From: a virus
Direction: 5' to 3' (one strand)
DNA: 39,655 bases
IMG/VR virus record: IMGVR_UViG_3300025818_000049
Location: 1 to 39,655 of that record
This document shows, one piece after another, positions 6,438 to 13,099 of this stretch. A program made the translations under genes and the position numbers. Every line of letters begins with the position of its first letter. The stretch's first letter is position 1. The notes beneath the pieces are model-generated. The model had not been told where the DNA came from. It saw only the letters and a program-made list of their open reading frames with translations, and did no database searches.

Positions 6438-6889
6438 CAGAATCCCCCCCTCGCCTTTGGTGCCGCGCACCGATCAGGCTGAACCAGCCCTATCACAAGA
6501 TGCTGGGGTTGCCTGAGTTAAAGATAGCTATAGGCGGGGTTAATTCGGCGGCGGCTATCAATCGCTTCGTCAATGACAGGATACATTACACGCGCGACCG
6601 GGCGGACGCTTGGCAATCACCCAGCGTGACACTTGAATGCGGCAGGGGCGACTGTGAGGACATGGCATTGCTCAAGATGGCGATGCTTGCTGACTTGGGC
6701 GTCAAGTCGTGGCTGCTGCTGGTTTATGACAAGATCGCCCGCTTGCACCATGCGGTTGCGCTGACAAGCAACCTTGTTTTCGACCTGCACACACCCAAGC
6801 CGCTGCCCATTGAGATGGTGCCAGATTATCGGCCAATTCTGGCGCTCACACGCACGGAAGCGTGGCTTTACGGGAAGGCGGCGATATGA
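6434..6889 (+). CDS. Transglutaminase-like cysteine protease (BTLCP family)
   Basis: A 151-residue protein with the papain/transglutaminase-type triad of bacterial transglutaminase-like cysteine proteinases: Cys74 in 'ECGRGDCEDMALLKMAMLADLGV', His105 or His106 in 'ARLHHAVAL', and Asp117 in 'NLVFDLH'. Upstream, 'INRFVNDRIHYTRDRADAWQSP' matches the family N-terminal region. No signal peptide is seen, so it acts in the host cytoplasm or within the virion. Position among head genes suggests processing or crosslinking of a structural protein, perhaps the adjacent repeat fibre, but no target is known from sequence. Bacterial relatives such as LapG are periplasmic, unlike this one. Confidence 0.85.
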   Translation: MTESPPRLWCRAPIRLNQPYHKMLGLPELKIAIGGVNSAAAINRFVNDRIHYTRDRADAWQSPSVTLECGRGDCEDMALLKMAMLADLGVKSWLLLVYDKIARLHHAVALTSNLVFDLHTPKPLPIEMVPDYRPILALTRTEAWLYGKAAI

Positions 6890-8751
6890 CCACTGTTACC
6901 GTTACCGCCACGGGAGCGGGTTCGTTCGTAATTCCTACAGGCGTGACTTCGATCACGGTCGAGGCGTGGGGTGGCGGTGGTAATGGCGCGGGTGGCCAAA
7001 GCGCGAGCGGCGGGGCGGGTGGCTATGTTTCCAGAACTTTTACCGTTACGGGTGGGAGCGATACACTATATTGGAACATAGCAACAGGAAATTCCAATGC
7101 AGCTTCGGATTCCACCGTTGGCACTAGATTCGCTGTCAATAATTCGGGTCTAACCAGTAATTACTATATCGCAATATCCGGCTCTGCTGGCATCGGCTCT
7201 TCAGCCGGTTCGGGTGGTTCTCATGTGACTTCCGGCACACCGTCTGTCACGGGAACTCTAAATTCGGGGGCAACAGGCGGCAATGGAACGGCCCCACAGG
7301 GCGGTGGCGGCTCTCGCGGTGGTCCGGGCGGTGGTGGCGCGGCTGGTCCTAGCGGCGCTGGTTCAGCGGGCGCGCAAAAGGGTGGTGCCAGCTCACAAGG
7401 TGGTGCGGGCGGCAACGCGAACAACGGCACGACGACAGGCTCGGAGGATGCCGCAGGCACCTCGTATGTTGAAGGTGGCGCTGGTGGCGCAGGCGGTGAC
7501 AGCGGGGTCAATGGTTATGCTGGTGGTGCCCCAGGCGGTGGTGGGGGTGGCGGAGGTAACGGTGGGACTTCTGGCGGCAACGGCGCTCGCGGCCAAATCC
7601 GTTACACTTATACGGTTGCGGAAAATGTCGGCTCGTCTTCGGCTTCGGCAACCGCAACAGCGGTTGGCGCATCGACTGCATCATCGCCAGGTTCTTCGTC
7701 CGCTTCAGTCTCGGCAACGGCAGGGGGCGCTTCAACGGCGGTGGCTGGTGGTGCTGCAAGTGCAACGTCAAGCGCGAGCGCCACAGGAACGCAATTGCAA
7801 AGCGCCGATGGTGCATCGGCAGCGGCCACAAGTGCGACCGCCACAGGTGTTGCGGTTTATTCCGCCGATGGTTCGGCGGCGGCAAGTGCGAGCGCAACTG
7901 CAATCGGACTCTCAACCGCTCAAAGCGATGGCGCGTCTAGTGTAACAGTTTCGGGCGCGGGCGTTGGGCAATCCGATGCAATCGCCGATGGCGCGAGCAC
8001 GGCAGGCGCAGCGGCAAGCGCAGTTGGCGGATCGCTATTCATTGGCGACGGTTCTGCAACAGCAAGCGCTTCTGCAACAGGTGAAGGCGCGGGCGTTACG
8101 GTTGGCGATGGTGCAAGCGCTGCAACCGCTTCTGCAAGCGCATCGGGCGGCTCGGTCAACGCTGGCGATGGTTCGGCGGCGGCAACCGCCTCTGTTTCGG
8201 GCGTAGGTGTTGCCACAAGCGCCGCTGATGGTGCTTCTAACGCCGCAGCAACCGCAACGGGGGTTGCGCTTTCGGGCGCTTCTGACGGCGTTTCTAGCGC
8301 AGTTTCGACAGCAACCGCAATCGGGCAATCAACCGCCTCTGCTGATGGTTCTGCAACAGCAACGGCAACAGCAACGGGCATTGCAGATGCCGGGGCTTCA
8401 ATCGGCAGCGCGAGCGCTACGTCGAGCGCCACTGCGACAGGCACCGGGATTAGTTCGGCTGACGGGGCAGCGGCATCTATGGCGAGCGCAGCGGCAACGG
8501 GCAGCGCATATGCAGCCGGCGTTGCCATTTCATCGGGCTTCGGTGTTGCGGTCGGCGTCGGCCAATCAATCGCCAGTGCAGACGGCCTTGTCGCGGCGGT
8601 CGCTGCGGCAAGTGCCGTAGGTAGCGATGCGGCCATTCCGCTAGTTCAATACCCGCTTGCGGGCCTTTCCGAGACCTATCCGCTGACCGGCTCCGAGACC
8701 TATCCGCTCGCGGGCTTGTCTGAGACTTACCCGCTGCAGGAGGCCGCATAA
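6886..8751 (+). CDS. Glycine-rich fibre with ~17 tandem 20-residue repeats
   Basis: A 621-residue virion fibre candidate. ATG 6886 was chosen because it overlaps the protease stop (ATGA) and starts the known glycine-rich domain opening 'VTVTATGAGSFVIPTGVTSITVEAWGGGG'. Residues ~1-245 form that Gly-rich domain. From ~249 to ~584 there are about 17 imperfect 20-residue repeats, each beginning DG(A/S)(A/S) and rich in alternating Ala, Ser and Thr with a central Gly. The C-terminus repeats 'YPLAGLSETYPL'. Such low-complexity arrays form long thin fibres or trimeric stalks. It is encoded in the head/neck module rather than near the tail tip, so it may be a head fibre. Confidence 0.8.
   Translation: MTTVTVTATGAGSFVIPTGVTSITVEAWGGGGNGAGGQSASGGAGGYVSRTFTVTGGSDTLYWNIATGNSNAASDSTVGTRFAVNNSGLTSNYYIAISGSAGIGSSAGSGGSHVTSGTPSVTGTLNSGATGGNGTAPQGGGGSRGGPGGGGAAGPSGAGSAGAQKGGASSQGGAGGNANNGTTTGSEDAAGTSYVEGGAGGAGGDSGVNGYAGGAPGGGGGGGGNGGTSGGNGARGQIRYTYTVAENVGSSSASATATAVGASTASSPGSSSASVSATAGGASTAVAGGAASATSSASATGTQLQSADGASAAATSATATGVAVYSADGSAAASASATAIGLSTAQSDGASSVTVSGAGVGQSDAIADGASTAGAAASAVGGSLFIGDGSATASASATGEGAGVTVGDGASAATASASASGGSVNAGDGSAAATASVSGVGVATSAADGASNAAATATGVALSGASDGVSSAVSTATAIGQSTASADGSATATATATGIADAGASIGSASATSSATATGTGISSADGAAASMASAAATGSAYAAGVAISSGFGVAVGVGQSIASADGLVAAVAAASAVGSDAAIPLVQYPLAGLSETYPLTGSETYPLAGLSETYPLQEAA
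7630..8637 (+). repeat. Tandem ~60-bp coding repeats (20-residue units)
   Basis: Seventeen or so head-to-tail units of 60 bases (two or three of 57) encode the Ala/Ser/Thr/Gly repeats of the fibre. The Asp-Gly (or Gly/Ser-start) spacing is 20 residues in at least twelve consecutive units. DNA identity between units is partial (for example the GATGGTTCGGCGGCGGCAA string occurs in two units, near 7867 and 8167), enough to allow slippage or unit gain and loss. Confidence 0.85.
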
Positions 8752-9251
8752 TGGCTTTGACCGTCGAAGATGGCACAGGCTTGAGCGCCGCCGAAAGCTA
8801 TATCAGCGTTGCGGATGCTGATACGCGCCACACAAACAACGGCAGCACGCTTTGGCCTGGTTCGCTCACCACGGCGGAAAAGGAACAAGCCCTGCGCCGC
8901 GCGACGATCTACATGGAGCAGGCTTACCGCTTGCGCTGGAAAGGCACGCGCCTCTTGCGCGCGCAGGCGCTTTCCTGGCCGCGTTATGGCGCGATCGTCG
9001 ATGGTTGGGATATCGACAGCAATGTCGTGCCGAGCGACGTTGCGAACGTCTGCGCCGATCTCGCGCTAAAGGCTGCGGCGGGCGATCTCGCGCCAGATCT
9101 CGAACGCGGCATAAAGCGCGAGAAAGTCGGCCCGCTTGAAACCGAATATGACACGTTTTCGCCGCAAGCGAAGCGTTATCCGTCGATCGACATGGCGCTC
9201 GGCCCGTATCTCAAAGGGGGCGCGGCAAACGCCTTCCTGGTGCGCGCATGA
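8751..9251 (+). CDS. Head-tail adaptor (DnaT-like domain family)
   Basis: A 166-residue protein opening 'MALTVEDGTGLSAAESYISVADADTRHTNNG', followed by 'LRRATIYMEQAYRLRWKG...ALSWPR'. This is the pattern of the phage 'putative DnaT-like' family, which in gene order and fold corresponds to the connector adaptor that docks under the portal. It starts a four-gene block in the classic siphovirus order adaptor, stopper, neck, tail terminator. TAATG overlap with the fibre gene. The DnaT name is a database label; a DNA-replication role is unlikely here. Confidence 0.82.
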   Translation: MALTVEDGTGLSAAESYISVADADTRHTNNGSTLWPGSLTTAEKEQALRRATIYMEQAYRLRWKGTRLLRAQALSWPRYGAIVDGWDIDSNVVPSDVANVCADLALKAAAGDLAPDLERGIKREKVGPLETEYDTFSPQAKRYPSIDMALGPYLKGGAANAFLVRA

Positions 9252-9628
9252 CGGTCGCTCAACGCCTTTCAGCCAAGACGATGATCGCCGCCAAGGGGCA
9301 GACAATCACGATTGCGGGCAAGAGCGGGACTTCAACGCTCAATACCTCTACGCGCGCGGTCACTTCGACCGCCTATAGCGCGACGACAACGGCGGTCCTT
9401 TTGCCACTTACAAAGGCGCGCAAGGTCGATGGCGACCTTATCAAGCAGAGTGACGAGACGCTGCTTATCTCGGCGCTCGATAGCGCGGGCGCGGCATTGG
9501 CCGAGCCTCCCGTCAATTCGACCGTAACGCTGGCCGATGGCAGCAAGCGGACGATTATTGCGATCGACCAGCTTTCGCCCGCTGGCCTCGTTATCATGTT
9601 CGATGCAGTCGTGCGGAGGGTGCAATGA
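9248..9628 (+). CDS. Head closure (stopper) protein
   Basis: A 126-residue beta-rich protein (AKGQTITIAGKSGTSTLNTSTRAVTSTAYSATTTAVLLPL, then 'VTLADGSKRTIIAIDQLSPAGLVIMFDAVVRR'). Size, beta-barrel-like composition and place between adaptor and gp10-like gene fit the head-closure proteins (SPP1 gp16 or HK97 stopper class) that plug the connector until the tail joins. Family assignment is by context and general pattern. ATGA overlaps at both ends. Confidence 0.65.
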   Translation: MTVAQRLSAKTMIAAKGQTITIAGKSGTSTLNTSTRAVTSTAYSATTTAVLLPLTKARKVDGDLIKQSDETLLISALDSAGAALAEPPVNSTVTLADGSKRTIIAIDQLSPAGLVIMFDAVVRRVQ

Positions 9629-10062
9629 CCTTCGCGCTTGACCTTCAACGCTTCGTAGAAAAGACCAAGGACAAAGCCGACGATGCGGTCCGCGCCATCG
9701 TCGTCGGCATTGCCTCGCGGCTCGATGATCGCAGCCCGGTCGGCGATGCGCGCTATTGGAAGAACCCGCCGCCGAAAGGCTATGTTGGCGGGCATTTCCG
9801 CGCAAACTGGCAGCTAGGCGTCGGAACAATCCCCGCTGGCGAGATTGTTGGCGTCGATCCAACGGGCGAGGCAACGCAAGGCAAGATCATCGCCGAGATC
9901 CCCGCGCAGCCCGCAGGCCACGTCTATTTCCTCGCCAATAACGCGCCCTATGCGCGCCGCCTCGAAGAAGGCTGGTCGCACCAGGCACCGCAAGGGATGG
10001 TCGGCCTAACGGTTGTCGAGTTCGAGCAGATTGTGCGCGAAGCGGTGGAGGCGGTGCAATGA
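9625..10062 (+). CDS. Neck / tail completion protein, HK97 gp10-like
   Basis: A 145-residue protein: N-terminal helix 'LDLQRFVEKTKDKADDAVRAIVVGIASRL', 'DRSPVGDARYW...GGHFRANWQ', and 'VYFLANNAPYARRLEEGWSHQAPQGMVGLTVVEFEQIVREA', the typical gp10-like pattern ('S.VDTG.LR.SW', 'N..PYA..LE.G....AP.GM'). These proteins join the completed tail to the head. Context between stopper and tail terminator agrees. Confidence 0.85.
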   Translation: MTFALDLQRFVEKTKDKADDAVRAIVVGIASRLDDRSPVGDARYWKNPPPKGYVGGHFRANWQLGVGTIPAGEIVGVDPTGEATQGKIIAEIPAQPAGHVYFLANNAPYARRLEEGWSHQAPQGMVGLTVVEFEQIVREAVEAVQ

Positions 10063-10463
10063 CCGTCCTCGCCGTCCGCACCGCATTGGAAACCGCGCTC
10101 GCAGGTATGTCGCCCGCGCTCGATACCGCATGGCCTAACCTCGATTTCACGCCGGTTGACGGCACGCCTTACCAGCGCGCCGATATCCTGTTCGCATCGC
10201 CCGACAATCCCGAATTTGGCGCGGGGCATACCGAGCAGGGGATTTTCCAGATCCGGCTTTACTACGCGCTTGGCGCGGGGGCTGACCCTGCCGAGGCGCG
10301 TGCCGAACTTATCCGCACAACCTTTAATCGTGGCGCGTCTTTCACGGCGTCAGGCGTCACCACGACGATCAACCGCACGCCGGAAATATCGCCAGGACGC
10401 GCCGAGGAGGACCGTTGGATGGTTCCCGTCCGCATCCGTTTCTTCGCCCACGTCGCGTTATAG
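10059..10463 (+). CDS. Tail terminator protein (gpU / DUF4128-like)
   Basis: A 134-residue protein with 'VRTALETALAGM...LDFTPVDGTPYQRADILFASPDNPEFG', then 'QGIFQIRLYYALGAGADPAEARAELIRTTFNRGASF' and a final beta strand 'DRWMVPVRIRFFAHV'. This is the pattern of the phage tail terminator family that caps the tail tube once it reaches the tape-measure length. It lies immediately before the tail tube gene. Confidence 0.82.
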   Translation: MTVLAVRTALETALAGMSPALDTAWPNLDFTPVDGTPYQRADILFASPDNPEFGAGHTEQGIFQIRLYYALGAGADPAEARAELIRTTFNRGASFTASGVTTTINRTPEISPGRAEEDRWMVPVRIRFFAHVAL

Positions 10464-10472
10464 GAGGTAAAA

Positions 10473-11690
10473 ATGAGCGTCGCCCAAGGTATTAACAAGA
10501 CTATCGCTTACAAGAAGCAGGCTGGCCTTGGCACGCCTGCTTCGGGCTCGGGCGGTCAATTGATCCGCCGCGAGACGGCTACGTTCCCGGTAACGAAGGA
10601 CTCGTATGCGAATAACGAGATCGTTTCGCACCAACAGCACACGGGCGACACGCATGGCGTCCGCTCGTCTGCCGGCACAGTCAACGGGCTGGTTTCTCCG
10701 CTATCCTATCAGGACTGGTTCGGTTCGCTCCTGCGCAAGGCATGGGCAGCGACTTCGAACATCACCGGCCTGTCGCTCACCATCGCGGGCAGCGGTCCCT
10801 ATACCGTAACGCGCGCGTCGGGCGACTTCCTGACTGGCGGCATCAAGATCGGCGACGTTGTGCGGCTTTCGGGCGGTTCGCTCAATGCGGCAAACGTGGG
10901 CGTCAACCTGCTCGTTACGGGCGTCACGGCGACCGTCTTGACTGTGATCGTTCCGAGCGGCGACGCACTTGTCGCGGAAGGTCCGATCGCGTCTTGCACG
11001 GTTTCGGTCCCCGGCAAGAAGGTTTATGCGCCGACTTCCTCGCACACCAACGATTATTACACGATCGAGGAAAACTGGACCGATGTAACGCGCTATCACC
11101 TGCACCAGGATATCCAGGTCGCAAGTGCCGAAATCAACGTGCCATCGACCGGCAATGTCGGCGTTACCTTCAACCTGGTCGGCCTTGGCATTCGCACCAA
11201 GTCCGGCACGCAAGTGCTCACCACGCCAACCGCAGAAACGACATCTTCGGTTGTTTCGAGCGTAAACGGCGCGGTCCTTGTCGGCGGCACCGTTTATGCC
11301 ACGATCACTTCGGCGCGCGTCACGATCGACGGCCAGATCACTGCAGGCGAAGGCGTTGTCGGTTCGAACTATCGCCCCGACACGCAAAAGGGCCGCATCC
11401 GTGTTTCCGGCACGATTACCGTCCTTTACGAAAGCGACACGCTCGGCGCGATCTTCGACGACGAAACGACGACTTCGATCGTGCTCATGCTTGCCGACGA
11501 CGCAACGGGCGGCGCGGATTTTGTCACGCTCTCGATGTCGAAGGTCAAGCTGTTCAGCGACGACCGCGACGATGGCGAAAAGCAAATCGTCCAAACGATG
11601 AACTTCGTCGCCGAGATCAACGGGGCTGGCGGCACCGCTCTCGCAAACGATCAAACCATCATCACACTGCAAGACTCGCTGGCGGTATGA
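10473..11690 (+). CDS. Major tail tube protein
   Basis: A 405-residue protein of the phage tail tube (Phage_tube-like) family: 'AYKKQAGLGTPASGSGGQLIRRETATFPVTKDSYANNEIVSHQQHTGDTHGVRSS' followed by 'SAGTVNGLVSPLSYQDWFGSLLRKAW'. Residues ~95-180 (NITGLSLTIAGSGPYTVTRASGDFLTGGIKIGDVVRLSGG...) look like an inserted beta-sandwich domain that would decorate the tube. The C-terminal part carries the tube-forming strands. Strong ribosome site AGGAGGT. The next gene's ATG overlaps its stop. Confidence 0.9.
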   Translation: MSVAQGINKTIAYKKQAGLGTPASGSGGQLIRRETATFPVTKDSYANNEIVSHQQHTGDTHGVRSSAGTVNGLVSPLSYQDWFGSLLRKAWAATSNITGLSLTIAGSGPYTVTRASGDFLTGGIKIGDVVRLSGGSLNAANVGVNLLVTGVTATVLTVIVPSGDALVAEGPIASCTVSVPGKKVYAPTSSHTNDYYTIEENWTDVTRYHLHQDIQVASAEINVPSTGNVGVTFNLVGLGIRTKSGTQVLTTPTAETTSSVVSSVNGAVLVGGTVYATITSARVTIDGQITAGEGVVGSNYRPDTQKGRIRVSGTITVLYESDTLGAIFDDETTTSIVLMLADDATGGADFVTLSMSKVKLFSDDRDDGEKQIVQTMNFVAEINGAGGTALANDQTIITLQDSLAV

Positions 11691-12220
11691 TGTCGGAAGA
11701 ATGGAAACCCATTCCCGGCACTGACGGGTTCTATGAGGCGAGTTCGCTTGGGCGAGTTCGCTCTCTAGATCGCGTGCTTGAGGTTCCCTCACGATGGGGT
11801 GGAACGCGCCCAATGCCTTGCAAAGGGCGCGTTCTAAAACCTTGGACGGACGCAGGCGGATACTCGACTGTTTACCTCTCAAACCGCAGGGCCGTGAATG
11901 TCCACCGCTTGATCGCCTTGGCATTTCATGGAGACGGAGTTTCACTCCACGTGAACCATATTGATGGCGTCAAATCGAACAATAAGCCGACAAATCTCGA
12001 ATGGTGCACCCATTCAGAGAACATGGTTCATGCAAGTGAAATCGGCCTCATCGGCGGATTGAAGCCAGTCATCCGAATAGCGCCTGACGGCACCACGAGA
12101 AAATTCAAATCAATCAATTCCGCTGCACGCGCGCTTGGAAAGACACATGCGTCAATCCAGCGCGCGTTGAGCGGTCGTTACAGCCAAGCCTATGGTTTCA
12201 AATGGAAACTAGCGGCTTGA
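11687..12220 (+). CDS. HNH homing endonuclease (NUMOD4-HNH-NUMOD1)
   Basis: A 177-residue free-standing homing endonuclease. Domains in order: NUMOD4 'EWKPIPGTDGFYEASSLGRVRSLDR' (5-29), HNH_3 'VNVHRLIALAFHGDGVSLHVNHIDGVKSNNKPTNLEWCTHSENMVHA' (70-116; His73, His88, Asn90, His91), and a NUMOD1 DNA-binding repeat 'PVIRIAPDGTTRKFKSINSAARALG' (127-151). It would nick or cut DNA near its own insertion site to spread. It splits the tail tube gene from the tail chaperone gene, with ATG-ATG overlapping the tube stop. AT-richer codons than neighbours support transfer. Confidence 0.93.
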   Translation: MMSEEWKPIPGTDGFYEASSLGRVRSLDRVLEVPSRWGGTRPMPCKGRVLKPWTDAGGYSTVYLSNRRAVNVHRLIALAFHGDGVSLHVNHIDGVKSNNKPTNLEWCTHSENMVHASEIGLIGGLKPVIRIAPDGTTRKFKSINSAARALGKTHASIQRALSGRYSQAYGFKWKLAA

Positions 12221-12230
12221 ACAACCTTGT

Positions 12231-12271
12231 CACCGGGGAGCCCGTCAGTCCCCGGTGGCACCCTGACGGAG
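12231..12271 (+). promoter_or_regulatory. Possible H-type pseudoknot masking the tail chaperone ribosome site
   Basis: Stem 1: CACCGGGGA (12231-12239) with TCCCCGGTG (12249-12257), nine perfect pairs. The loop of stem 1 contains CCGTCAG (12242-12248), which pairs perfectly with CTGACGG (12263-12269). Loops are 2 nt (12240-12241) and 5 nt (12258-12262). The downstream arm includes the first Gs of the ribosome site GGAG (12268-12271) for the ATG at 12279. Stem 1 alone could also act as an attenuator after the HNH gene. Confidence 0.5.
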
Positions 12272-12278
12272 AATTGAA

Positions 12279-12743
12279 ATGAGTAACGCAAAAACCAAGC
12301 CAGCGGCCTTCGATTTCGATGCGCTCGATCTCGACCGCATTTGCGACGAGCCGGTTGAGTTCGAACTTGTCCACCCCGAAACAAAGGTCGGGCTTGGCGT
12401 ATTCCTTAGCGTCGTCGGCTCCGAAAGCGCGACGTTCCAAACCTATCTACGCGCCGAGCAAAACAGGGAGCGGCGCAAGGCATTCGAAGCCGAGCGCAAG
12501 GGCAAGGCCGACGCACCGACGCCGATCGAGGACGACGAGGACCGGCTGATCCGCGCGGTTGTTTCCTGCGTCAAAGGTTGGCGCACGGTCGTCGATGGCG
12601 AAAGCAAGCCGGTCATTCTTTGGGGCGGCGAAGAATACGAGTTCACGACCGAGAACGCAGTCAAGTGGATGAAGCGTTTTCGTTGGGTCCGCCCGCAAGT
12701 GAATGAACAAACGGGCGAATTGGGAAATTTTATCAAGGGCTGA
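12279..12743 (+). CDS. Tail assembly chaperone, short form (gpG-like)
   Basis: A 154-residue protein between tail tube and tape measure: 'FDFDALDLDRICDEPVEFELVHPETKVGLGVFLSVVGSESATFQTYLRAEQNRERRKAFEAERKG'. This is the standard pattern of the first tail assembly chaperone, which coats the tape measure during tail assembly. Near its 3' end it carries two overlapping slippery heptamers, GGGAAAT (12722-12728) and AAATTTT (12725-12731), from which a -1 shift yields the longer G-T protein. Confidence 0.88.
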   Translation: MSNAKTKPAAFDFDALDLDRICDEPVEFELVHPETKVGLGVFLSVVGSESATFQTYLRAEQNRERRKAFEAERKGKADAPTPIEDDEDRLIRAVVSCVKGWRTVVDGESKPVILWGGEEYEFTTENAVKWMKRFRWVRPQVNEQTGELGNFIKG

Positions 12744-13099
12744 TCGAGGGCTTTGCCGCCTTCGCTCGGTCGGAGTTCGAATTAGGGGATAGTGTAGATG
12801 GACAGCCATTGCGGGAACATTTGGCAAGTTGGGAGCGCCAAACAGGCAAGCGCCATCCCATGCTTGCCGATGCCCCGCAAAAGCCGCCAGGCACAGCCTT
12901 GCTTTGGGCCGAGTTCATCGCGTTGCACCGTAAGCGCGGCAGCAACGGCTTCGGCCCTTCGCCGATCAGCGAAAGCGATATTTTCTATCGCCAGCGCAAT
13001 CGCGGTTGGAAATTCGCATCGTGGGAAATCCAGGCGATCGAAGCGGCCGACCGCGCTTACCTTGAAGTTGCCGACAAGAAACGGAGTGAGCGCAAATGA
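12279..13099 (+). CDS. Tail assembly chaperone, long form by -1 frameshift (gpG-T-like)
   Basis: The reading frame of the second ORF is open back through the slippery site, so ribosomes slipping -1 at about 12725-12731 continue as 'YQGLIEGFAAFARSEFELGDSVDGQPLREHLASWERQTGKRHPM...' to the TGA at 13097-13099, giving about 273 residues. The T part alone has only a TTG (12809) and an ATG in a different frame (12798), with no ribosome site, so independent translation is unlikely. Its stop overlaps the tape measure ATG. Frameshifted chaperones are a conserved feature of long-tailed phages. Confidence 0.82.
12722..12731 (+). promoter_or_regulatory. Programmed -1 frameshift site (double slippery heptamer)
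   Basis: In the zero frame the codons are GGA AAT TTT. G-GGA-AAT and A-AAT-TTT both satisfy X-XXY-YYZ, so tRNAs can re-pair after slipping back one base at either. The zero-frame stop lies three codons further (12741), and the -1 frame is the tail chaperone T domain. Confidence 0.82.

Noticed and set aside
7920-8636. Reverse-strand 238-aa Ala/Pro-rich open frame opposite the repeat fibre
   Set aside because: It mirrors the GC-rich 60-bp repeats; sense-strand fibre domain is recognisable, this one is not.
9945-10065. Possible tRNA or other structured RNA genes in the window
   Set aside because: No cloverleaf with a T-loop GTTCRA and acceptor pairing was found in the gaps between genes, and nearly all space is coding.
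10742-11686. Upstream extension of the HNH endonuclease frame through the tail tube gene
   Set aside because: The extension is a shadow of the tail tube gene; NUMOD4 begins right after the ATG at 11687.
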